Below are positions 1-8,699 of a stretch of 64,000 bases of DNA, one piece after another. The position numbers and the translations under genes are program-made. Positions within the stretch are counted from its first letter, which is position 1, and each line of letters opens with the position of its first letter. The notes beneath the pieces are model-generated. The model saw nothing but the letters and a program-made list of their open reading frames with translations, made no database searches and was not told the origin of the DNA. Source of the stretch: Sphingomicrobium clamense (lineage in GTDB: Bacteria; Pseudomonadota; Alphaproteobacteria; Sphingomonadales; Sphingomonadaceae); NCBI RefSeq assembly GCF_019264355.1, contig NZ_JAHVAH010000001.1, positions 666,001 through 730,000 of the forward strand, given 5' to 3'.

Positions 1-339
1 CAGCGAGGAGGCACCGGCCTTCTTTGCAGCTTCGGCGATATTCTTCGCGCCGGTGACGTGGATGGCGTCGAGATTACCGTCGAATGTACCGACCAGGTTG
101 ATGACCGCATCCGCGCCCTCGACCGCGCGCGCGACCGTGTCGGGGCGGGTGATGTCGGCTGCCATCAGCATGACCTGTCCGACCCCGCCCAATGGCTGGA
201 GGTCGTGCGCGCGCTTGGGATGGCGCTGCGCCACGCGGAGGCGGACGCCCTGCTTGAGCAGCGCTTCGCACACCGGCATGCCGATAAAGCCGCCGCCTCC
301 GAAGACGGTCACGATGCGGTTCGAGTTGGTCATGGTCAT
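1..339 (-). CDS. NAD(P)-binding, complex I NDUFA9-like / SDR epimerase-family protein (partial, N-terminal part only)
   Basis: The first 113 residues of a Rossmann-fold protein whose C-terminus lies beyond the window edge. An N-terminal dinucleotide-binding strand and glycine loop (VTVFGGGGFIGMPV, about residues 10-23) is followed by a segment reading ADITRPDTVARAVEGAD and then INLVGT, the pattern of extended SDR proteins of the NDUFA9 / YbjT type. In bacteria these are usually annotated as NAD-dependent epimerases or complex I accessory-like proteins, and the substrate cannot be told from sequence. Two start codons, at 339 and 333 (M-T-M-T), are both possible. The nearest Shine-Dalgarno-like stretch is GGGAT. 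Confidence 0.8.
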   Translation of the reverse strand, partial: MTMTNSNRIVTVFGGGGFIGMPVCEALLKQGVRLRVAQRHPKRAHDLQPLGGVGQVMLMAADITRPDTVARAVEGADAVINLVGTFDGNLDAIHVTGAKNIAEAAKKAGASSL

Positions 340-407
340 ATCCCGACAACGGCTGAAATGCGTTGGCGCTCCTTTTCCCGAGACGGCCCCCTAATGCAAG
401 GGGGTCT

Positions 408-1748
408 TCAGGGCGTGGCGGGCACGTCGGGGACGGGCTCCGCCTCGACCTGCTCGGTGTCGTGCTCCACCGCCTCGACCGCCGCGACCGACTTATACGG
501 GAATTTGGCGACAAGGGCGATGACGGCGGCAACCGCCATGGCACCGCCGACCGCGAAGTAGATCAGCTCCGGCTCGTAGGCGGCGGCAATTCCGCCCGCG
601 ACCCCGGCGCCGATCGGGCGGCCGAGATTGCCGACCGCCATGTAGATGGTGAACTGGGTCGCGGCGACCGACGGATTGCACAGGCGCATCGCGATCGGGA
701 TGAAGGTGACCTGGATCAGCACGCCGAGCAGGCCCCACAGGAAGAGGAGCGGGTAGAGCATGTTATTGTCGGTCCAGCTGCCGCGCATGAGCGCGAAGCC
801 GACCGCGACCGCGGCGAACAGACCGAGCAGGACCGGGAAGACGCGCGGCTCGCCGATCTTGGAGATGGCCCAGCCGCCGACCGTCATGGCGATGAACCCG
901 CTGATGAGGCCGAAGCCGGAGACGGCATTGGTATGCTCGGTCACCGACCAGTCGGAGATTTGCTGGGTGAGGATGGGGTGGAAAGCGTCGGCGACGCCAT
1001 TGGCACCCGCGGCGACCATCATGCACACGGCGAGCGCGATGCTCATCGGAACGAGGATGGCCTTGATGCTGGTGAGAACCAGCGGGCCCCAAGCCTCGAC
1101 CTGGATATTGAGGTTGCGCGGGTGGGCGGTGCCTTCGTTCCAGGGGAAGCGCTTCTCGCCCTCGCGCTCCTTGACCAGCATGCCGAGCAGGAGGACGACG
1201 CCGACGGCGGTCGCGGCGGCGAGGTAGGCGGCGGACGCGCCGACATTTTCGAGCAATTGTCCCCCGACGATGCCCGACACCGACATGCCGATCAGGCCCG
1301 AGCCGAACATGAGGCCAGCGGCAATCGAGCGCTCGTCCTCGCGCAGGATGTCGACCGCGAGCCCGTCGATGCCGACATCCTGCGTCGAGGCGCCGAAGCC
1401 CGCGATGAGGCCGAGCAGCGACAGCATGGCAATGTCGTCGGCAGGCGGATTGATAATGGCGGAGACGAGGAAGGTCGCCATCAGGATGGACTGCGCACCA
1501 ATGATCCAGGCGCGGCGGCGACCCATCGGCAGATAGGTGTAGCGGTCCATGACGAAGGCCGTGATCCACTTCCAGATCCAGAAGGTCATATAGGAGGCTG
1601 CGACCCCGGCGGTCTGCAACGCGGTCCCGCCGTTCGCCGCGACCCAGGCGGGCAGCGCGACGAGGAACAGGCCGTTGGGCACGCCTTGGGTGAAATAAAA
1701 TGCCGCCATCATACCCAGGCGCAACGGCTTGTTTTGGTCCAGGATCAT
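408..1748 (-). CDS. MFS transporter, AmpG/PAT-like
   Basis: An integral membrane transporter of 446 residues with about 12 hydrophobic segments. It starts directly in the first membrane helix (FYFTQGVPNGLFLVALP) and carries the loop MGRRRAW between helices 2 and 3, as in the major facilitator superfamily. The segment FGASTQDVGIDGLAVDIL resembles the conserved helix of the AmpG/PAT subfamily (muropeptide or acetyl-CoA permeases), in which an Asp-containing motif follows A-x-Q-D. The C-terminal tail of about 30 residues is acidic and proline-rich and probably cytoplasmic. There is no peptidoglycan-recycling gene next to it, so the substrate is unknown. The gene is 68 bp upstream of the NDUFA9-like gene on the same strand. 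Confidence 0.85.
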   Translation of the reverse strand: MILDQNKPLRLGMMAAFYFTQGVPNGLFLVALPAWVAANGGTALQTAGVAASYMTFWIWKWITAFVMDRYTYLPMGRRRAWIIGAQSILMATFLVSAIINPPADDIAMLSLLGLIAGFGASTQDVGIDGLAVDILREDERSIAAGLMFGSGLIGMSVSGIVGGQLLENVGASAAYLAAATAVGVVLLLGMLVKEREGEKRFPWNEGTAHPRNLNIQVEAWGPLVLTSIKAILVPMSIALAVCMMVAAGANGVADAFHPILTQQISDWSVTEHTNAVSGFGLISGFIAMTVGGWAISKIGEPRVFPVLLGLFAAVAVGFALMRGSWTDNNMLYPLLFLWGLLGVLIQVTFIPIAMRLCNPSVAATQFTIYMAVGNLGRPIGAGVAGGIAAAYEPELIYFAVGGAMAVAAVIALVAKFPYKSVAAVEAVEHDTEQVEAEPVPDVPATP

Positions 1749-1881
1749 GTGGGCCTCCCTCCCGATGTCTCGGCGGGACGATGGCCGGAGCGTGGGGAAA
1801 AGGCAAATGCGGCGACGGAAGCAGTTGACAGAATCGGCGCGTACGCCCTAAGCGCCGCCCCCTACCGAGCGATGCTCCTGT

Positions 1882-1968
1882 GCCCAGGTGGCGGAATTGG
1901 TAGACGCACCGTCTTCAGGTGGCGGCGCTCGAAAGGGCGTGGAGGTTCGAGTCCTCTCCTGGGCACCA
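1882..1968 (+). tRNA. tRNA-Leu (CAG anticodon)
   Basis: An 87-nt class II tRNA. The acceptor stem GCCCAGG (1882-1888) pairs with CCTGGGC (1958-1964), and A and the encoded CCA follow to 1968. The anticodon stem CCGTC/GGCGG encloses the loop TTCAGGT with anticodon CAG. A long variable arm (GGCGCTCGAAAGGGCGT) and the T-loop GGTTCGAGTCC are present. It stands alone, downstream of the divergently read MFS gene. No integrase or duplicated 3' end is seen nearby. Confidence 0.97.
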
Positions 1969-1996
1969 TTTCAAATCGGATTTGGATTGTTGGCTT

Positions 1997-2305
1997 TTAG
2001 CCGCCGCGTTTGCAGCGGATGCGGTCTTCGACGAGTTCGAGCACGCTGGGGTGCATCGGGCGTTCGAATTCGACGCCTGCGGTCCAGCCGTCGGTCCAAC
2101 GAATGGTGGCCTGCAGCGGCTCGATCCCGGGAAGGCCGATCCACATCGTGTCGCCGGGGTTCATGGTCTTCGCGAGGCCGACGCGGCAACCGCCGGTCGA
2201 GACGTCGAAGACGGCCGCAGGGTAGCGCGAGCCGCCGCGTGCGCGAAGCCGCACGTCGCCCGTGATAGCCCTACGTTCCTGACGTCGTCCGCTGCTCATT
2301 TCCAT
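1997..2305 (-). CDS. PilZ domain protein (putative c-di-GMP receptor)
   Basis: A 102-residue single-domain protein. The RxxxR-type motif near the N-terminus (RRQERRAI, residues about 7-14) and the second signature DVSTGGCRV (about 34-42) are the two c-di-GMP-contacting motifs of PilZ domains, and both look intact. The rest is the small PilZ beta-barrel, ending in a short basic tail. Such stand-alone PilZ proteins usually act as adaptor-like sensors of c-di-GMP in motility, adhesion or polysaccharide synthesis. No partner gene is adjacent, so the output is unknown. Several stand-alone PilZ paralogues are usual in sphingomonads (general knowledge). Confidence 0.85.
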   Translation of the reverse strand: MEMSSGRRQERRAITGDVRLRARGGSRYPAAVFDVSTGGCRVGLAKTMNPGDTMWIGLPGIEPLQATIRWTDGWTAGVEFERPMHPSVLELVEDRIRCKRGG

Positions 2306-2442
2306 TGTTCTGATCCGCTCTCATTACACTGCGAAAAATACGCGTTACTGACCGAACATATTTCTGGATTAAATCGACCGAGTAAACGAAAGGTAAAGAT
2401 GGGCCTCTCGACCGGTCATTTTGCGGCGGCTATGGCTAGGCC

Positions 2443-2967
2443 ATGCCACTCTACGAACTCGACGGTACAAGCCCGCAGCTCGCCGAAGGCGCTTGGGCCG
2501 CACCCTCGGCCGACCTGATCGGCGATGTCCGGCTTGGCGCGCGCGCGAGCGTTTGGTTCAACGCCGTGATCCGCGCCGACAACACGCCGATCATTCTGGG
2601 CGAGGAAACCAATTTCCAAGACGGCGTGATCGGGCATTCCGACCCTGGCGCGCCGCTGACGATCGGCGCGCGCGTGACCGTCGGGCACCAGGCGATCCTC
2701 CACGGCTGCACGGTCGAGGACGAGGCGCTGATCGGGATGGGTGCGCGAATCCTCAATGGTGCCGTCATCGGAAGCCAGTCGATCGTCGGTGCCGGGGCGC
2801 TGGTGACCGAGAAAAAGAGTTTCCCGCCGCGCAGCCTGATCGTGGGCGCGCCGGCCAAGGCGATCCGGACGCTCGGCGACGAGCAGGTCGAGTTGCTGCG
2901 CGGGTCGGCCGCGCTCTATGCCGAGAAAGCGGCGCACTATGCGCGCGGGTTGAGGTTACAGCGCTGA
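2443..2967 (+). CDS. Gamma-class carbonic anhydrase family protein
   Basis: A left-handed beta-helix (hexapeptide-repeat) protein of 174 residues. The three zinc-ligand histidines of the gamma-carbonic anhydrase/PaaY/YrdA family are visible: one in GHSDPG and two in VGHQAILHGC. The Asp/Gln pair of NFQDGV precedes the first. The C-terminal alpha-helix (QVELLRGSAALYAEKAAHYA) packs on the helix in this family. Family members are reversible CO2 hydratases or close relatives with unproven activity. The upstream region has no strong Shine-Dalgarno, but this ATG is the one that keeps the usual family N-terminus (MPLYELDG). Confidence 0.9.
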   Translation: MPLYELDGTSPQLAEGAWAAPSADLIGDVRLGARASVWFNAVIRADNTPIILGEETNFQDGVIGHSDPGAPLTIGARVTVGHQAILHGCTVEDEALIGMGARILNGAVIGSQSIVGAGALVTEKKSFPPRSLIVGAPAKAIRTLGDEQVELLRGSAALYAEKAAHYARGLRLQR

Positions 2968-3024
2968 TACCAAGGAACGGCGGCGCGTCTTGAACCCTTT
3001 GCGCGCCTCCATCATTTCCTTGTC

Positions 3025-3720
3025 ATGATCGACATCCGACCCTTCGCTTCGCTGGGCCATGCCAACCATGGCTGGCTCGATGCCCGCCACCATTTCAGCT
3101 TTGCCAGCTATCACGACCCGGACCGCATGGGCTGGGGCAAGATCCGCGTCTGGAATGACGACCGGATTGCCGGGCAGAGCGGCTTTCCCCCGCACCCGCA
3201 TCGCGACATGGAGATCGTGACCTACGTGCGCACCGGCGCGATCACGCATCAGGATTCGATGGGCAACAAAGGCCGCACCGGAGCCGGTGACGTGCAAGTG
3301 ATGAGCGCCGGGACCGGCGTCGTGCACAGCGAATATAATCTGGAGGACGAGGAAACGACCTTGTTCCAGATCTGGATCGAAACGGACGAGCGCGGTGCGC
3401 AACCGGGCTGGGGTCAGATGCCCTTTCCCAAGGAGGAGCGCGAAGGCGCATTCCAGCTGCTCGCGAGCGGGAGCGAGGATGATGGCGCGCTGACCATCAA
3501 GGCCGATGCGACGATCCACGGCGCGACGCTGCCACCCGGTGGCTCGATCGTGCACGCCGCCAATCCCGAGCGACACCTCTATCTCGTGTCCTCTGCACCG
3601 GTGACGATCAATGGCGTCGAGGCAGGTCCGCGCGACGGCGTGGCGATCACGGGCGAGGAGCGGATCGAGATCGTTGCAGGCGATGAGTCGGCGGAACTCG
3701 TCCTGGTCGACGCGGCATAG
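3025..3720 (+). CDS. Pirin family protein (bicupin, quercetinase-like)
   Basis: A 231-residue bicupin. The metal-binding residues of pirins are in place: the HPHRDMEIVTYV motif (two His) and GTGVVHSEYN (His and Glu). The second cupin (about residues 150-231) is degenerate, as in YhhW-type pirins. Bacterial pirins are cytosolic. Some oxidise quercetin and others bind partner proteins, so the physiological role is not determined. The gene follows the gamma-carbonic anhydrase by 57 bp on the same strand. Co-transcription is possible but nothing in the sequence demands it. Confidence 0.9.
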   Translation: MIDIRPFASLGHANHGWLDARHHFSFASYHDPDRMGWGKIRVWNDDRIAGQSGFPPHPHRDMEIVTYVRTGAITHQDSMGNKGRTGAGDVQVMSAGTGVVHSEYNLEDEETTLFQIWIETDERGAQPGWGQMPFPKEEREGAFQLLASGSEDDGALTIKADATIHGATLPPGGSIVHAANPERHLYLVSSAPVTINGVEAGPRDGVAITGEERIEIVAGDESAELVLVDAA

Positions 3721-3773
3721 GGCGTTCACCCTGTTGACAGGGCGGCCTGATAAGGCTGTGTGCGCTCAAGTCC

Positions 3774-5027
3774 ATGACTCGCGTATCGACCCTGCTGGCC
3801 GGCATGTCCGCCGTCGCCCTTCTCGTCGCCCCTGAGGCGCGTGCGCAAGATGGCGACCAGGATACGGCCATTCCGGGCCCGATCGTCCTGCCCAATGCGA
3901 CGCCCGCGCCGACACCGTCGCCGACGCCTTCGGGCGGCATCGTCGCTATCCCGCCCTCGGGCCAGCGGGGGAGCGGGGACAGCGCCGTCGGCCCCGACTC
4001 GCTGCGCGACTTTTCGCTTGGCGGACCGACGCCTGCGCCGCGCGCCACGCCTGCGCCGACGCCTGCACCAACGCCGCCGCCCTCGACCGCGCCGACCCGC
4101 CCGTCCTCGACCGGCTCGCCGCCGCCCGCGCGGACCAATTCGCCCATCAGCCGCCCCGAGCCGCCGCCCCCCGGCAGTGCCGGCTCGTCCGGTCGCCTGA
4201 CCCCGGTGCCGCCGACGCGGATCAACCCGGGCGCAGTCGTGCCGGAAGAGCGGGGTGCGCCCGTCGACCTGCCGCCACCACCCGAAGGCTTCACGCCGCC
4301 TGAAAGCGGGACGGCGGCCTGGCCGTGGCTTCTGGCGTTGCTCGCTTTGATCGGGGCGGGTGCCTTCGCCTGGCATCGCCGCCGGAGCGGACTGGCGCTG
4401 GCAGGCGGTCCCGCGCTCGAACGCGCGCCCGCGCCGCAACCCGCGCCTAGACCCGCACCCACGCCACCGCCGCCGCAGCCGGAAACGCCCAAGGCGCCGC
4501 CCGCCGCACCCGCGGGGGTTATTACGTCGTCGGTGCTCAAGCCAGACCTCGAGATCGACGTCGAGCCGGTGCGCGCAGTCTTCTCGGAGGAAGGCCTGGC
4601 GCTCGATTACCGGATGACGATTGCCAACAAGGGGCATGGCGAGGCGAGGGGCCTGACGATCCGGCAGGATTTCCTCTTCGCGAGCGGGACACAGGCGAAC
4701 GATTTCGACGAGTTTCTCGGGCGCCCCGTCGATGCCGAGGACAAGCCGCTACCGACGACCATCCCTCCGGGGACCGCGATCGGTCTCGATGCGAAGGCCT
4801 TCCTGCCGCTGAACAAGGCGCGGGCAGTGATCTTCGAAGGGCGTCAGCTTCTTCTTCCCATCCTGGCGCTCGGCGTGCGTCATGGCGGGCAGGCATCTGC
4901 GCACAAACCCGATGCGCACGGCATGTGGCTGATCGGGCGCACGGGCGGCAGCGACGGTCGCATGGCGCCGATCCGTGCCGACCAGGGCCCGCGCATCATC
5001 CGCGATCTCGAACTGAAACGGCAGTAG
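3774..5027 (+). CDS. Proline-rich secreted/membrane protein of unknown function
   Basis: A 417-residue protein not recognised as a named family. It opens with a signal peptide (MTRVSTLLAGMSAVALLVA, cleavage near AEARA). A low-complexity Pro/Thr/Ala/Ser region of about 150 residues (ATPAPTPSPTPS-like repeats) follows, then one membrane helix (WPWLLALLALIGAGAFAW, about 184-201) with a basic stop-transfer HRRR, and a second proline-rich linker. The C-terminal domain of about 150 residues is predicted to be cytoplasmic and beta-rich (VLKPDLEIDVEPVRAVFSEEG, then MTIANKGHGEARGL), resembling the immunoglobulin-like folds of BatD-type or CARDB-like proteins only in a general way. The stop is 4 bp from the convergent glycosylase gene. 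Confidence 0.75.
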   Translation: MTRVSTLLAGMSAVALLVAPEARAQDGDQDTAIPGPIVLPNATPAPTPSPTPSGGIVAIPPSGQRGSGDSAVGPDSLRDFSLGGPTPAPRATPAPTPAPTPPPSTAPTRPSSTGSPPPARTNSPISRPEPPPPGSAGSSGRLTPVPPTRINPGAVVPEERGAPVDLPPPPEGFTPPESGTAAWPWLLALLALIGAGAFAWHRRRSGLALAGGPALERAPAPQPAPRPAPTPPPPQPETPKAPPAAPAGVITSSVLKPDLEIDVEPVRAVFSEEGLALDYRMTIANKGHGEARGLTIRQDFLFASGTQANDFDEFLGRPVDAEDKPLPTTIPPGTAIGLDAKAFLPLNKARAVIFEGRQLLLPILALGVRHGGQASAHKPDAHGMWLIGRTGGSDGRMAPIRADQGPRIIRDLELKRQ

Positions 5028-5031
5028 CGCT

Positions 5032-5652
5032 TTAGTCGAGGGGCACCGCGTTGTAGCTGTGCCAGGCGAGGATCGCCGCGGCGCCGCGATGCGGTGACCA
5101 GGGCTCGGCCCATTGGCGCACCAGCTTCTCGGGCGGCCGTTCCTCACGGCCAAGGATGCGTCCCAGTTCGACCTGCACGGCAAGATCGCCTGCGGGAAAG
5201 ACGTCGGCACGGCATTCGGAGAACAGCAGGTAGATTTCCGCCGACCAGCGTCCGATGCCCTTGATTTTGGTGAGCTCCTCGATCGCGGCTTCGTCGTCTT
5301 CGGGCAGCGCGGCAAAATCGACTTCGCCGTCGAGGACGAGGCGCGCGAGGCTGCGCGCATAGCCCGCCTTCTGGCGTGACAGGCCCGCTTCGCGCATCTC
5401 TTCGTCGCTGGCGGCGGCCATCGCGGCCAGGTCGGGGTCCTCGCCATACTTCGCCTCGAGCTTGCGCCACATCGAACTGGCGGCGGCGACGCTCACCTGC
5501 TGCCCGACGATCGTGCGCAGGAGCGTGACGTGGCCCGTCGGTCGCACGCGGGGTTCCGGGCGGCCGAAGCGCTCCATGGTCTTCGCGAAGGCCGGCTCGA
5601 CCCCTGCGATGGCATCGAGCGCTGTGTCGAGACTGGCCTGCGTAGCGACCAT
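5032..5652 (-). CDS. DNA-3-methyladenine glycosylase II family protein (AlkA-like)
   Basis: A 206-residue helix-hairpin-helix base-excision glycosylase. The hairpin is at TKIKGIGRWSAEIYL (about 128-142), and the catalytic Asp is D156 in VFPAGDLAV, the usual position for AlkA/MAG enzymes. It lacks the N-terminal TBP-like domain of E. coli AlkA, so it is the short bacterial type. Expected role: removal of alkylated purines from DNA in the cytoplasm. Its ATG overlaps the TAA of the upstream rRNA methyltransferase by one base (TAATG), indicating translational coupling. A longer reading frame upstream of this start is only the shadow of that gene. Confidence 0.92.
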   Translation of the reverse strand: MVATQASLDTALDAIAGVEPAFAKTMERFGRPEPRVRPTGHVTLLRTIVGQQVSVAAASSMWRKLEAKYGEDPDLAAMAAASDEEMREAGLSRQKAGYARSLARLVLDGEVDFAALPEDDEAAIEELTKIKGIGRWSAEIYLLFSECRADVFPAGDLAVQVELGRILGREERPPEKLVRQWAEPWSPHRGAAAILAWHSYNAVPLD

Positions 5653-6395
5653 TAGCGTGCGACCCGCGCGGCGTAGAGCGAGATCGCGGCGGCGTTGGAG
5701 ACGTTGAGGCTTTCCATCTGCTCGGAGATGGGCAGCTTGGCGAGCGCGTCGCAATGATCGCGCACGTTGGCACGCATGCCGGGGCCTTCGGCGCCGAGCA
5801 CCAGCGCCACGCGCGGCGGGCCGAGCGCTTCGGCAAGCGTACTCTCCGCCTCTCCGGCGAGACCTATGCGCCAAAAACCGGCCTCGGCCATCTCTTCCAG
5901 CGCGCGGTTGAGGTTGACGACGCGCACCCAAGGTATTGTCTCGAGCGCGCCCGAGGCGGCCTTGGCCAGCGCGCCACCCTCGGGCGGGGCATGGCGGTCC
6001 TGCGTGACGATGGCAGCGACGTCGAAGGCAGCCGCCGAGCGCAGGATCGCGCCGACATTGTGCGGATCGGTGACCTGGTCGAGCACGAGGATGATCGCTT
6101 CCTCGCCCGCCTCGGCGAGCACGTCGCCTAGCCAGACATCCTCGAGCGGTTCGCACTCGATGACGACCCCTTGGTGCGGGCTATCGGCGGGAACAAGCCG
6201 CGCAAGGTCGGGCGCCTCGGCCATCACGACGGGGATGTCGCTAGGGAACTGCATGAAGTTCGCCGCTTCGCGCGTCGCCCAGGCCTTGAGGACCTTGCGA
6301 TCCGGATTGTCGAGCGCGGCAGCGACTGCGTGCTTGCCCCAGAGCCGAGGCCGGTTGGGGTTTGCGCCACCCCTATTCTTGCGTTTGCGAGCCAT
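5652..6395 (-). CDS. rlmB: 23S rRNA (guanosine-2'-O)-methyltransferase, TrmH/SpoU family (RlmB type)
   Basis: A 247-residue protein with a small N-terminal substrate-binding domain and the C-terminal trefoil-knot SPOUT domain. The SpoU motifs are intact: motif 1 DPHNVGAILRSAAAF, motif 2 ALVLGAEGPGM and motif 3 ESLNVSNAAAI. RlmB methylates a guanosine 2'-O in domain V of 23S rRNA, using S-adenosylmethionine. The basic, glycine-containing N-terminus (MARKRKNRGG) is common in alphaproteobacterial members. It sits 38 bp downstream of phoB and overlaps the DNA glycosylase gene at its 3' end. The exact target guanosine is inferred from the family. Confidence 0.88.
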   Translation of the reverse strand: MARKRKNRGGANPNRPRLWGKHAVAAALDNPDRKVLKAWATREAANFMQFPSDIPVVMAEAPDLARLVPADSPHQGVVIECEPLEDVWLGDVLAEAGEEAIILVLDQVTDPHNVGAILRSAAAFDVAAIVTQDRHAPPEGGALAKAASGALETIPWVRVVNLNRALEEMAEAGFWRIGLAGEAESTLAEALGPPRVALVLGAEGPGMRANVRDHCDALAKLPISEQMESLNVSNAAAISLYAARVAR

Positions 6396-6433
6396 GGCGA
6401 GGCTCTGCCTGCCTCAGGGCCGACTGGCAAGTC

Positions 6434-7132
6434 TTAGGCGAACTCTTCCGCATCGAGCGCGTAGCCGGCGCTGCGCACGGTGCGGATGACGTCGTCGCCG
6501 CCATTGGCGCTGAGCGCGATGCGCAGGCGGCGGATGTGGACGTCGACCGTGCGCAGTTCGATGTCCTCGCTGTGCGGCCAGACGGCTTCGAGCAACTGCT
6601 GGCGCGAGAAGACGCGGCCGGGGTTTTCCATGAAATGCTTGAGCAGCCGATATTCGGTCGGCCCGACGTCGATCGGCTTGCCGTCGCGGCGCACGCGGTG
6701 GGCGGCGAGGTCCATCTCGATGCCCGCATAGTCCAGCTTTTCCGCGGCGATGGCCGGGCGTACGCGGCGCAGCACTGCACCGGCGCGCGCGACCAGTTCC
6801 TTGGGCGAGAAAGGCTTGGTGACATAATCGTCGGCACCGGTCTCGAGCCCGCGAATGCGATCCTCTTCCTCGCCGCGCGCGGTAAGGATGATGATGGGAA
6901 GGCTGGCGGTTTCCTTCTTGCGGCGCAGGCGGCGGCAGACCTCGATGCCGCTGATCCCCTCGATCATCCAGTCGAGGATCATGAGGTCGGGATTGACCTC
7001 TTCCACGAGGATCAGTGCTTCCTCGCCATCGCCGGTCCGCGTGACGTCGTAGCCGTCGCGATCGAAGGTGAAACCGATCAGGTCGGCAAGATTGCGGTCA
7101 TCTTCGACCAGCAGGAGCTTCTTCGATTGCAT
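6434..7132 (-). CDS. phoB: Phosphate regulon response regulator PhoB
   Basis: An OmpR/PhoB-type two-domain regulator of 232 residues. The receiver domain has the acidic pair E10-D11-D12, the phosphoacceptor D54 (LMILDWMIEG) and the Lys of YVTKPFSP. The winged helix (about 130-228) ends with RTVDVHIRRLR and VIRTVRSAGYAL. Phosphorylated PhoB binds Pho boxes and switches on phosphate-starvation genes. One such box with three 11-bp-spaced repeats lies in front of pstS in this cluster. phoB is the last gene of the phoR-pstSCAB-phoU-phoB series, 22 bp after phoU, on the same strand, so it probably takes part in positive autoregulation. Confidence 0.97.
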   Translation of the reverse strand: MQSKKLLLVEDDRNLADLIGFTFDRDGYDVTRTGDGEEALILVEEVNPDLMILDWMIEGISGIEVCRRLRRKKETASLPIIILTARGEEEDRIRGLETGADDYVTKPFSPKELVARAGAVLRRVRPAIAAEKLDYAGIEMDLAAHRVRRDGKPIDVGPTEYRLLKHFMENPGRVFSRQQLLEAVWPHSEDIELRTVDVHIRRLRIALSANGGDDVIRTVRSAGYALDAEEFA

Positions 7133-7154
7133 CGTCTCCGCCCCTCCCAGCCGA

Positions 7155-7835
7155 TTACTGTCCCAGCCGCTCGGCCATGTTTTCGCCAGTGGCAGCGTAG
7201 TAGACCATCTCGGCGATGTTGGTGGCGTGATCGCCCACGCGCTCGATATTCTTGGCCACGAACAGGAGATGCGCGGCCTCGGTGATCTGCTGCGGATTTT
7301 CGATCATGTGGGTCAGCAGGGTGCGGAAAATCGAGTTGTAGAAATCGTCGACCTTCTTGTCGCGCTCGAACACCTCGCGCGCCGCTTCGGCATCACGCTC
7401 GACGAAGGCGTTGAGGACGTCATGCACCATCTCGGTCGCGATGCGCGCCATTTCGGGCATCAGAGAGAGCGGCTCGATATTGCGGCTCTCCATCTGCGGC
7501 ACGCGCTTGGCGATATTCTTGGCATAGTCGCCAATGCGCTCGACGACGCCCGAAATCTTGAGCGCGGCGACCACGTCGCGAAGGTCGGCGGCCATCGGCG
7601 CGCGCAGGGCGATCAGCTGGATCGCACGGCGCTCGGTCTCGATCTCGAGCGCGTCGATCTTCTTGTCGTCCTTGACGATCTGCTTGGCGGTTTCCTCGTC
7701 GCGCTGGACGAGGCAGCGCATCGCTTCGCGGATAGCATGTTCGGCCATGCCGCCCATCTCGGAGATGAGCGCGCGCAGGCGATTGAGATCGTCGTCGAAC
7801 GCCTTGAGCGTATGTGCGGTGGTTTCTTCGTTCAT
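7155..7835 (-). CDS. phoU: Phosphate signalling complex protein PhoU
   Basis: A 226-residue all-helical protein made of two PhoU three-helix repeats. Metal-binding-type signatures are visible (the segment with VVERIGDYAKNIAKR in repeat 1 and IERVGDHATNIAEM in repeat 2). PhoU couples the PstSCAB transporter to PhoR and keeps PhoR inactive when phosphate is plentiful. The start at 7835 (MNEETTAHTLKAF) is preferred because GGAGGG lies just upstream and family members begin here. A longer in-frame extension reaches back into pstB and is not credible. The pstB stop is 13 bp upstream. Confidence 0.96.
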   Translation of the reverse strand: MNEETTAHTLKAFDDDLNRLRALISEMGGMAEHAIREAMRCLVQRDEETAKQIVKDDKKIDALEIETERRAIQLIALRAPMAADLRDVVAALKISGVVERIGDYAKNIAKRVPQMESRNIEPLSLMPEMARIATEMVHDVLNAFVERDAEAAREVFERDKKVDDFYNSIFRTLLTHMIENPQQITEAAHLLFVAKNIERVGDHATNIAEMVYYAATGENMAERLGQ

Positions 7836-7848
7836 CGTTGCCCTCCGA

Positions 7849-8688
7849 TCAGCCGTAACGACCGGTGATATAGTCCTGCGTGCGCTTGGCCCGCGGGTTG
7901 GTGAAGATCTCACTGGTGCGCCCATATTCGACCAGCTCGCCGAGATGGAAGAAGGCGGTTCGCTGCGACACGCGCGCGGCCTGCTGCATGTTGTGGGTCA
8001 CGATCGCGATGGCATATTTGCCGCGCAGTTCGTGGATCAACTCTTCGATCTTGGCAGTGGCGATAGGGTCGAGCGCCGAGCAGGGCTCGTCCATCAGGAT
8101 GACTTCGGGGTCGACCGCGATGGCGCGCGCGATGCACAGGCGCTGCTGCTGGCCGCCCGAAAGCGCGGTGCCGCTATCTTCGAGGCGATCCTTGACTTCA
8201 TCCCACAGGCCGGCGCGCTTCAGCGACTTCTCGACGATCGCGTCCATCTCGCTCTTGCCCGAGGCGAGGCCGTGGATACGCGGGCCGTAGGCGATATTCT
8301 CGTAGATCGACTTGGGGAACGGGTTGGGCTTCTGGAACACCATGCCGACGCGCGCACGCAGCTGCACCACGTCCATGCGCGGGGAATAGATGTCCTCGCC
8401 GTCCAGCTCGATATGACCGGTCACCTTGGCGATCGGGATGGTGTCGTTCATGCGGTTCATGCACCGCAGGAAGGTCGACTTGCCGCAGCCCGACGGGCCG
8501 ATAAAGGCGGTGACCTTGTCGTCGTGGATGTTGATCGACACGTCCTTGATGGCGTGCTTGTCGCCATAATAGACGTTGACGTCTTCGGCCTTCATCTTGG
8601 GCGTCTTGCCGACGTCGAGATCGTCGGGCGCCACGGGCGTGGAGACGTCTGGGGCGTCGGTGTCGATCGGGGTTGCGGTCTCGTTCAT
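7849..8688 (-). CDS. pstB: Phosphate ABC transporter ATP-binding protein PstB
   Basis: A 279-residue ABC ATPase. Walker [10 protein letters not shown] (64-72), the phosphate-type Q-loop [15 protein letters not shown], signature LSGGQQQR, Walker B VILMDEP and the H-loop VTHNM are all intact. The N-terminal ~30 residues form an acidic extension (with an Asp/Pro/Thr run) typical of sphingomonad and rhizobial PstB and not needed for the fold. It hydrolyses ATP at the inner face of the PstA/PstC channel to drive phosphate uptake. The next gene upstream is pstA, 11 bp away. Confidence 0.97.
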   Translation of the reverse strand: MNETATPIDTDAPDVSTPVAPDDLDVGKTPKMKAEDVNVYYGDKHAIKDVSINIHDDKVTAFIGPSGCGKSTFLRCMNRMNDTIPIAKVTGHIELDGEDIYSPRMDVVQLRARVGMVFQKPNPFPKSIYENIAYGPRIHGLASGKSEMDAIVEKSLKRAGLWDEVKDRLEDSGTALSGGQQQRLCIARAIAVDPEVILMDEPCSALDPIATAKIEELIHELRGKYAIAIVTHNMQQAARVSQRTAFFHLGELVEYGRTSEIFTNPRAKRTQDYITGRYG

Positions 8689-8699
8689 GATGTTCCTGC

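Noticed and set aside
387..404. CCCCCT/AGGGGG hairpin near the MFS stop
   Set aside because: Only 6 bp in stem and no U-tract on the transcribed strand, so I do not call it a terminator.
1882..1968. tRNA-Leu as an integration site for a mobile element
   Set aside because: No integrase, direct repeat of the 3' end, or foreign gene is found on either side.
363..2000. A plus-strand open frame of 545 codons
   Set aside because: It is antisense to the MFS transporter, is extremely rich in Asp/Arg/Gly, and runs through the tRNA-Leu gene.
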